From Arthrobacter nitroguajacolicus_D (lineage in GTDB: Bacteria > Actinomycetota > Actinomycetes > Actinomycetales > Micrococcaceae): a DNA stretch of 64,000 nt. Below, in pieces: positions 58,758 through 64,000 of this stretch. The stretch spans positions 248,001 to 312,000 of the forward strand of contig NZ_JAVDSH010000001.1 in assembly GCF_031455195.1 (NCBI RefSeq), given 5' to 3'. Position numbers and translations under genes: made by a program. The notes under the pieces are model-generated. The model was not told where the DNA came from and did not search any database. It saw nothing but the letters and a program-made list of their open reading frames with translations. Numbering within the stretch: position 1 is the stretch's first letter; each line of letters starts with the position of its first letter.

Positions 58758-59863
58758 CGTGCGACCTGGAGATTTACCTCGTTGCCGGCTACCACTGTTG
58801 CCTGGCCATCGGTACCCAGGCTCTGGGTCACGGCCTCAAGGACGGACAGGACCCGCAGCCCGGATTCGCCGCTGGTGCGGGGCCGGGTGTGGTTTCGGAT
58901 GGAGGTGGCCAGTTCCGCTACTACTTGGCCGAGAGGTTCGCGTTCCTGCAGCGCCGGGGACCACGTGTCGCCCAAGCGGTAGGAAATCGCTGAGGCCTTC
59001 TTATCGGCCGCTGATCTGGGTTGCTGGTCCAGGCTGACTCCGCGGTCGTAGACACTGAGCCGTTGCTGCGGGTTCAGGTCGTCCCACACGAGGGTCCTCT
59101 TCGACCCTCCGATGATCATTTGGCGGATTTTGGTGGGACTGAGCCAGTTCACGTGGATGTGCACGATCGCATCGTTGGGCAGGCCGAAGGTCAGATGTCC
59201 CACGCAGTCCCGGCCGGTGCCGAGGGGATCCGCGCCGTGGGCCGAGATTTCCGTGGGATGAAGCCCGCCGGGGAGCACAAAGTCGAGGATTGAGAGGTCG
59301 TGGGGTGCCAGATCCCAGAAGACATTGACGTCCGGTTGGACGAGTCCCAGGTTGATGCGGACTGAGTCAACGTACAGGATGTCGCCCAGCACTCCGCTGG
59401 AGACCAGTTCCTGGATCTTGAGGACTGCCGGGGTGAAGCAGTAGGTGTGGTCGGCCATCAGGACCAGCCCGCGGGCGTTGGCTTCTTCCACCATTTCCAG
59501 TCCCTTGGCACGGCTGTCCGCGAGCGGCTTTTCCACGAGCACGTGCTTTCCTGCGCGCAGGGCCGTCATCACCACGCCGTGATGGGTGTGCGCCGGTGTG
59601 GCGACGGCGATCGCGTCCAGGTTGTAGGTGTCCAGCAGTTCGTCCAAGGACTCGACGACGGCCACCCCGCCCACCGAGCCGGCGAGTTTCAGGCCGCGTT
59701 CGACGTCGAGGTCGCAGATGGCAACGAGGTCCCAGTCGGGGCTCGCTTTGAGGTTCCTGGCGAGGTTCGGCCCCCAATAGCCTGCTCCCACCACCGCGAC
59801 GCGGAGCCTTGGCCGCAGCTCATGGCCGTTCAGTTGTCCTGATGGAATAGTTCGTATGCTCAT
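58754..59863 (-). CDS. Gfo/Idh/MocA-family sugar-nucleotide oxidoreductase
   Basis: A 369-residue NAD(P)-dependent dehydrogenase with VVGAGYWGPNLARN (Rossmann), AVATPAHTHH, HVLVEKPLA (the conserved EKP) and FWDLAPHDLSIL (catalytic Asp/His). WlbA/WbpB enzymes of this family oxidise UDP-GlcNAc-uronate at C3 before transamination. With the adjacent SDR, aminotransferase and acetyltransferase it forms a plausible acetamido-sugar pathway. Alternative: inositol or other polyol dehydrogenase, less likely here. Confidence 0.88.
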   Translation of the reverse strand: MSIRTIPSGQLNGHELRPRLRVAVVGAGYWGPNLARNLKASPDWDLVAICDLDVERGLKLAGSVGGVAVVESLDELLDTYNLDAIAVATPAHTHHGVVMTALRAGKHVLVEKPLADSRAKGLEMVEEANARGLVLMADHTYCFTPAVLKIQELVSSGVLGDILYVDSVRINLGLVQPDVNVFWDLAPHDLSILDFVLPGGLHPTEISAHGADPLGTGRDCVGHLTFGLPNDAIVHIHVNWLSPTKIRQMIIGGSKRTLVWDDLNPQQRLSVYDRGVSLDQQPRSAADKKASAISYRLGDTWSPALQEREPLGQVVAELATSIRNHTRPRTSGESGLRVLSVLEAVTQSLGTDGQATVVAGNEVNLQVAR

Positions 59864-59920
59864 TTCCCACTCAACTTCTGTGCTGGTAGCCCGGTTTTTG
59901 GTCGGTACTGCAGGTCGTCG

Positions 59921-61600
59921 CTAATAGGCGCCGGATGCCCGGGTCATCGCCCGGAAGGTTCGCCACATGATCATCAGGTCACCGGCCAGGGACCAGTTCT
60001 CCACGTAGTAGAGATCCAGCCGGACCGCTTCATCCCAGGGAAGGTCGGAGCGCCCGTTGATTTGCCACAGGCCGGTGATGCCCGGTTTGATCAGCAGGCG
60101 CCGGTGCGTGTGTTGTTCGTAGGCGCTGACCTCGCGGGACAGCGGTGGACGGGGCCCCACGAGGCTCATATCGCCCACCAGGACATTCCAGAATTGCGGC
60201 AGTTCGTCGAGGGAGTATTTGCGCATCCACCGACCACACCGTGTGATCCGTGGGTCCCCCCGGATCTTGAACAGGACTCCCGCGCCTTCGTCCTGGCTGC
60301 CTAGCGCTGCCAGTTGGGATTCGGCGTCGACCACCATGGAACGGAACTTCAGCATCCTGAACGTCGTGCCCTTCTTGCCGATCCGCTCTTGCCGGAAAAG
60401 GATGGGGCCTGGACTGTCCGCTCGCACTATTCCGGCCAGGACAAGCAACACCGGCGCCAAGGCGACCAAGGCTGCAGCTGAGACGACGATGTCCATGAGG
60501 CGCTTGAGCGTGTGCTTGCCCCCGGAGTAATGCGGGATATCGACGTGCATCAGTGGAAGTCCCTCGACGGGCCGCCAGTGGATGCGTGGACCGGCGACGT
60601 TGGTCAGGGTTGCGGCGAGGACGAGTTCCGCGGAGTTTTCCTCCAACCGCCATCCGAGTTCCTGGATGAATTGGTTGCCACCGGGAACGGGGCCGGCCAC
60701 AATTACTGCGTTCGCGCCTGTCTGCCGGACGGTGTGTGCGATCCCGTACAGGGATGACAGGACCGGAACCCGCTGGTGGTCTACTACCAGGACCGCTCCG
60801 CGCCGTGCGCCCGGAAGGCAGGCCCCCACAATGTCGTAAACGGCACCGGATTTCCTGTTGACTTGCTTGACCACGTAGCGGACGTCCTGCGGCTCCCCAA
60901 CAACCAGGGCGCGCGAGAGGCAGCGTCCCCGGGACTTTTCCTGGCTCAGCCACCGGCGGAAACCCCACCTGCTGCCTGTCAGCGATATCAGGCCAAGCGG
61001 CAGGGACACCAGGACGAAGGAACTGACAGCCTCAAGGCGGAAAACTACCGCCACGATGGCAAGGAAACCGAAGACGCGGATGCTCGCTGAGAAGACCCGC
61101 TTGTATTCCTCGGGGCCCACGCCCAAGACTTTGGGATCCCGGGTCCTGTAGACCTCCAGTGCTGCCAGCCAAGCGAAGCCCAGCATCCCGCCCAGCACCA
61201 GGTGGTTTGCCTGCGCCGGGGTGTCGGCGGTGAACGGCCATCCCTCCGTATCCACCAGGAACCCGACGGTGACGGCCGCCGCAACCAACATGGTGTCAGC
61301 CAGTCGGAGGCTGGTGGTCAGCCGGTGCGTCCATGTCAGGCGGTCTTTGGGCGGTGCGGTAACCCGGGAGCGCCGGTGGGTGACTGGCGGCACAAGGTCC
61401 AGGGTGACATCCGGCCTCGGCGCCGCCAGTCCCGCCTTTTCAGTCCGTTGTGCAGCAACGGACTTGTCAATCCAGGGAGACGCCGGCGGATTGACATCGG
61501 CAGTGGCAGGTTCCGTTGGAAAGACTGATCCCACGGTGGCATGGTTCGGACCCGTGGGTGCCGCTACCTTGCCTAGACGCAAGACTGGAACTTTCACCAT
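59921..61600 (-). CDS. Polyprenyl-phosphate sugar-1-phosphate transferase (WbaP/exopolysaccharide initiator type)
   Basis: A 559-residue initiating transferase. An N-terminal disordered tail of about 90 residues precedes four hydrophobic segments (about 97-230). A Rossmann-like middle region (RALVVGEPQDVRYVV) follows, and a C-terminal bacterial sugar-transferase domain (about 365-559). The C-terminal domain starts KRLMDIVVSAAAL, with the DSPGPILFRQERIGKKG and SLDELPQFWNVLVGDMSLVGPRPP motifs. It attaches the first sugar phosphate to undecaprenyl phosphate. It is the first gene of the 14.5-kb polysaccharide operon. AAGG is 7 nt before the ATG. Confidence 0.94.
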   Translation of the reverse strand: MVKVPVLRLGKVAAPTGPNHATVGSVFPTEPATADVNPPASPWIDKSVAAQRTEKAGLAAPRPDVTLDLVPPVTHRRSRVTAPPKDRLTWTHRLTTSLRLADTMLVAAAVTVGFLVDTEGWPFTADTPAQANHLVLGGMLGFAWLAALEVYRTRDPKVLGVGPEEYKRVFSASIRVFGFLAIVAVVFRLEAVSSFVLVSLPLGLISLTGSRWGFRRWLSQEKSRGRCLSRALVVGEPQDVRYVVKQVNRKSGAVYDIVGACLPGARRGAVLVVDHQRVPVLSSLYGIAHTVRQTGANAVIVAGPVPGGNQFIQELGWRLEENSAELVLAATLTNVAGPRIHWRPVEGLPLMHVDIPHYSGGKHTLKRLMDIVVSAAALVALAPVLLVLAGIVRADSPGPILFRQERIGKKGTTFRMLKFRSMVVDAESQLAALGSQDEGAGVLFKIRGDPRITRCGRWMRKYSLDELPQFWNVLVGDMSLVGPRPPLSREVSAYEQHTHRRLLIKPGITGLWQINGRSDLPWDEAVRLDLYYVENWSLAGDLMIMWRTFRAMTRASGAY

Positions 61601-61826
61601 GTCAGCCTTCTTCGCAGACCTGCCATTGCCTACATATCAGTGAAGCCTCGGCCGTCAGGGGGCGCACCAGTAGTCGGTACTCAAGTTTGCGCAGCGTTAC
61701 CCATTGCCCCTACGTGCAAGTACCTAGCTGGCACCGGCAGGACTACGTGGCCCGGCCACTGGCCAGCGCGCAAAAAAGCCCGGAATCGCGGGCGTCAAAA
61801 GCAATGGAGCGAGGAAAAATGGGCAC
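61601..61826. other. Intergenic region upstream of the polysaccharide operon
   Basis: It separates the operon from the small acidic-protein gene and should contain the operon promoter on the minus strand. I could not pick a convincing -35/-10 pair. It holds a hairpin at 61778-61793. Confidence 0.4.
61772..61793 (-). terminator. Small terminator-like hairpin
   Basis: GCCCG (61778-61782) pairs with CGGGC (61789-61793), with a 6-nt loop. On the minus strand it is followed by T6 (61777-61772). It would be a second stop signal after the acidic-protein gene. Confidence 0.55.
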
Positions 61827-61855
61827 AAAAAACCGGCCACCCGAAAGTGGCCGGT
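61827..61855 (-). terminator. Rho-independent terminator after the acidic-protein gene
   Basis: ACCGGCCAC (61832-61840) pairs with GTGGCCGGT (61847-61855); on the minus strand a T6 run follows directly. Confidence 0.85.
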
Positions 61856-61870
61856 GTAAGGGGAAGAGTC

Positions 61871-62128
61871 CTAGTCCTCCACTATTTCCAAGTCTTCATC
61901 GAGTGCCTCGTCGTCGTCCTCATCCTCGTCGTCGAAGACCTGGAGCGGAGTAACCTCGGAGAAAGCCTCGTAGAGTGCGTCCTCATAGACCTCGAAAGCG
62001 TCGGCAACCGCGAAGAACGCGGCCTCGACATTGGGGTCCCCTTCGCCCCGCCGGGCGGATGCTGCGGCCAGGTGCTCTTCCAAGGCGGCGGTCAGTGATT
62101 GAAGCGCGACACGCGGATCGATGCTCAT
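61871..62128 (-). CDS. Small conserved protein with an acidic C-terminal tail, unknown function
   Basis: An 85-residue protein. The N-terminal two-thirds is helical (SLTAALEEHLAAASARRGEGDP, AFFAVADAFEVYEDALYEAFSEV), and the end is nearly all Asp/Glu. No catalytic motif, signal or membrane segment is visible. It has its own TAACGT box 6 nt before the ATG and its own terminator, so it is a real transcription unit. An adapter or nucleic-acid-mimic role could be imagined but nothing supports it. Confidence 0.7.
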   Translation of the reverse strand: MSIDPRVALQSLTAALEEHLAAASARRGEGDPNVEAAFFAVADAFEVYEDALYEAFSEVTPLQVFDDEDEDDDEALDEDLEIVED

Positions 62129-62134
62129 GACTTC

Positions 62135-62140
62135 ACGTTA
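62135..62140 (-). promoter_or_regulatory. -10 box (TAACGT) for the acidic-protein gene
   Basis: TAACGT on the minus strand ends 6 nt before the ATG at 62128. Confidence 0.42.
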
Positions 62141-62167
62141 GCCGGAAAAAGACGAAAATGGAGAGGG

Positions 62168-62401
62168 ATGAGAGAACAATTTCCGGGCAGCTCCGTGGAG
62201 CGCCAACGAGACTACGCACGCCAGTACGAGTACCTCGTATTGACGGTGGGACCTGACGATTCGCTGCCTGAAGCCCGTCGAAGGCTTGCCGAGCATTCGG
62301 AGTACGGCAAATGGGAACTTGAACGCAGCGTCCTGTACCTGGGCGGTGGCCGCCGTTTCTGGCTGCGGCGAAAAGTCTATTCCGTACAGCGGACCGTCTA
62401 G
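62168..62401 (+). CDS. DUF5703-like small protein
   Basis: A 77-residue actinobacterial protein. It contains the Y-x-Y-L-V-L-T strand, the AEHSEYGKWELERSVLYLGGGRR segment and a final WLRRKVYSVQR strand, consistent with the DUF5703 family of unknown function. GGAG lies 4 nt before the ATG. It is divergent from the small acidic-protein gene and convergent with the acyl-CoA dehydrogenase. Confidence 0.75.
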   Translation: MREQFPGSSVERQRDYARQYEYLVLTVGPDDSLPEARRRLAEHSEYGKWELERSVLYLGGGRRFWLRRKVYSVQRTV

Positions 62402-62420
62402 GCGCCACCGCCCAGGGAGG

Positions 62421-63581
62421 CTACTTCTCCAAGGGCCCGAGCCATGCGTTGGCCACTGTGTTGTGCGCGGATTCGTCGTTGGAAGGGTGAAAGATGCCCG
62501 CCAGCACATCCCGGTACAGCCGCTCCATTTCAGAACCCCTGAAATAGCTCGAACCGCCTGTTACCCGGATTGCCAGGTCCACGACGTGGCGTGCGTTCTC
62601 CGTCGCCCTGGACTTGATCCCAACAAGTTTGGGGAACCATTGCGCGCCATGATCCACGAGGTTGTCGACGTCCCGGGCAACCGTCGCTATTTGTGGTTGG
62701 ATTCCATCCATGGCCAAAGCGGCATCTGCTACCTTCCAACGGATGTCGGGGTCCTGGGCGAGGCTGCGGCCGCCATTCTTGGCCGAAACACGGCGTTTGA
62801 CGTTCTCGACGCCCAGGAGGAACGCACGCTCTGCCACGCCTGTGTAGACGGCGGCGAGAAGCGTTTCAAAGCAGGCGAAGATGGCGAAAATCAGCAGGTC
62901 CTGGTTAGGGCCCACCGGCAGTTTGCGGAAGATCCGGTCCGGAGGAACCACGGCACCATGCAGCAGGGTGGTGTTCGAGGCGCTGGCCCGCATTCCCAAA
63001 GTGTCCCAGTCACTTAGCGTTTCGTGGCCGGGTTCGTCGCGGCGAATGAAGCCGAACACCAGCTCCCCTGCCCCGTCCCTGGCGGCGGCGTCCTTACCGA
63101 ACGTCCCCAGGCGTGTCCAACCGCGGGAAAGGCTGGTGAAGATTTTCCGGCCCGTAAAACGGTAACCACCATCAGGCAGGGATTCGGCTACCGTGCCCGA
63201 ATCGAAAAGCATGGAGTCGTTGCCCGCCTCCGAAATGCCGAACGCAAAGACCTCCCCCTTACCGGCCTCCTTCAGGACGAAGTCCAACGAATCGTCGCCC
63301 CTGGCCGCCATCACCCGCGCGACGCCGGTCCACACCAGGTGCATGTTGACGGCCAGCGCCGTAGCGGGGGCGGCCGTGGCGAGACGTTGCTGCAAAGCCG
63401 CTACCGCTTCGAGACCGAGCCCCAAACCGCCGTCGGCCTCCGGCACGAAAAGCTTGAGGTACCCCGCGTTGGCCAACTCCTCCAGGTCTTCGTGGAAAAA
63501 GCTGTTGTCGCGGTCATACCCTGCGGCCCGGCCGCGCAGGCGCTCGAGCAGGGCGTCGGGCAGGATTTCTTCGGAAACCAT
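62421..63581 (-). CDS. Acyl-CoA dehydrogenase-family flavoprotein
   Basis: A 386-residue protein with the N-terminal helical, central beta-barrel and C-terminal four-helix domains of the family (FVPEADGGLGLGLEAVAALQQRLA, FAFGISEAGND, GYRFTGRKIFTSLSRGWTRLGTFG, and a C-terminal RVTGGSSYFRGSEMERLYRDVLAGIFHPSN). The catalytic Glu of classical dehydrogenases is not obvious, and the sequence resembles acyl-CoA dehydrogenase-like oxidases or flavin monooxygenases, so the reaction is open. AAGGAGGC precedes the ATG. It follows the M20 peptidase by 27 nt. Confidence 0.83.
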   Translation of the reverse strand: MVSEEILPDALLERLRGRAAGYDRDNSFFHEDLEELANAGYLKLFVPEADGGLGLGLEAVAALQQRLATAAPATALAVNMHLVWTGVARVMAARGDDSLDFVLKEAGKGEVFAFGISEAGNDSMLFDSGTVAESLPDGGYRFTGRKIFTSLSRGWTRLGTFGKDAAARDGAGELVFGFIRRDEPGHETLSDWDTLGMRASASNTTLLHGAVVPPDRIFRKLPVGPNQDLLIFAIFACFETLLAAVYTGVAERAFLLGVENVKRRVSAKNGGRSLAQDPDIRWKVADAALAMDGIQPQIATVARDVDNLVDHGAQWFPKLVGIKSRATENARHVVDLAIRVTGGSSYFRGSEMERLYRDVLAGIFHPSNDESAHNTVANAWLGPLEK

Positions 63582-63608
63582 CCAAGTGCCTCCTTCTGGT
63601 GGTGGCGT

Positions 63609-64000
63609 CTAGTAGTTGCTCAGTAGCTTGTTCAGGACGCGGGCGCCGAATTGGAGGGACTCGGCCGGAACACGCTCATCGACCCCGTGGAACATGCCGG
63701 TGAAGTCGAGCTCATCCGGAAGCATCAGCGGAGCGAATCCGTAGCCGGTGATGCCGATCTTGCTCAACGACTTGTTATCGGTGCCCCCGGACAGGGTGTA
63801 CGGGAGGACCTTTGCCCCGGGATCTTCTGAATGCAGGGCGTCGATCATGGAGTCCACCAGGTTCCCGGCGAAGGGTACCTCCAGGGACACGTCCTTATTG
63901 ACGTAACTGATCTCGATGCCGTCCCCGGCGAGCTCCTTGATGGTCTCGAAAACCAGCTCCTGCTGGCCAGGCAGGGTGCGGCAGTCAACGAATGCTTCCG
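63609..64000 (-). CDS. M20-family metallopeptidase (C-terminal fragment)
   Basis: About 130 C-terminal residues are in the window; the frame is open to the right edge. The segment starting EAFVDCRTLPGQQEL fits the dimerisation-to-catalytic return of M20 enzymes, and later TLSGGTDNKSLSKIGITGYGFAP has the final metal-region signature. Expected function: zinc-dependent di- or aminoacyl-peptidase. The upstream metal ligands are outside the window. Confidence 0.82.
   Translation of the reverse strand, partial: EAFVDCRTLPGQQELVFETIKELAGDGIEISYVNKDVSLEVPFAGNLVDSMIDALHSEDPGAKVLPYTLSGGTDNKSLSKIGITGYGFAPLMLPDELDFTGMFHGVDERVPAESLQFGARVLNKLLSNY

Noticed and set aside
1..64000. CRISPR arrays, tRNA or rRNA genes, insertion sequences, integrases or attachment sites
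   Set aside because: No regularly spaced repeats, cloverleaf-like CCA-type ends, transposase motifs or duplicated flanks were recognised on reading; short RNA genes without strong signals could still be missed.

Overview
The window looks like a chromosomal segment of a high-GC actinobacterium of the Arthrobacter/Paenarthrobacter group (Micrococcaceae). The evidence is a complete Pup-proteasome locus, a mycothiol gene (mshC), RbpA, polyprenol-phosphate-mannose synthase, a naturally fused PafB-PafC regulator, many GTG starts, and about fifteen genes whose start codon sits 6-8 nt after a TANNNT -10 box (leaderless arrangement). No rRNA, tRNA, CRISPR array, insertion sequence or phage gene was recognised.

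Region 1 (0-7.4 kb) looks accessory. It has a divergent MarR regulator and FAD monooxygenase with a palindromic operator, a UvrA-like drug-resistance ATPase, and a translationally coupled operon of type III polyketide synthase, SAM methyltransferase and FAD hydroxylase that probably makes a modified phenolic lipid or quinone. Region 2 (7-16.2 kb) is housekeeping: peptide deformylase, S9 peptidase, RlmA-type rRNA methyltransferase, an NfeD/SPFH membrane pair, rbpA, ppm1 and an amidohydrolase.

Region 3 (16.2-38.5 kb) is the conserved actinobacterial protein-quality block, nearly all on the minus strand: HelY helicase, TatC/TatA, PafBC, two FKBP prolyl isomerases, then PafA, PrcA, PrcB, Pup, Dop and Arc/Mpa. 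TrmI, a site-2 protease, a HAD phosphatase, PAC2, MshC, UppP and an aldo/keto reductase follow. Pup is deamidated by Dop, ligated to substrates by PafA, and recognised by the Arc ATPase, which feeds the PrcAB core. PafBC is the DNA-damage regulator usually encoded next to this system.

Region 4 (38.6-61.6 kb) is a cell-surface polysaccharide locus. It makes dTDP-L-rhamnose (RmlA, RmlB, fused RmlC-RmlD) and probably a nucleotide-linked acetamido sugar (Gfo/Idh dehydrogenase, SDR epimerase, DegT aminotransferase, PglD-type acetyltransferase). Assembly would use an initiating polyprenyl-phosphate sugar transferase, several glycosyltransferases, a flippase, an O-antigen-ligase-type polymerase and two Wzz-like chain-length proteins without a kinase domain. 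Twelve minus-strand genes (61600 to 47113) form one tightly overlapping operon. Two proteins are unusual glycosyltransferase fusions: a three-domain GT26-GT2-GT2 protein and a GT4 fused to a rhamnosyltransferase-type domain.

Region 5 (61.6-64 kb) has a small acidic protein, a DUF5703-like protein, an acyl-CoA dehydrogenase-like flavoprotein and the 3' part of an M20 peptidase.
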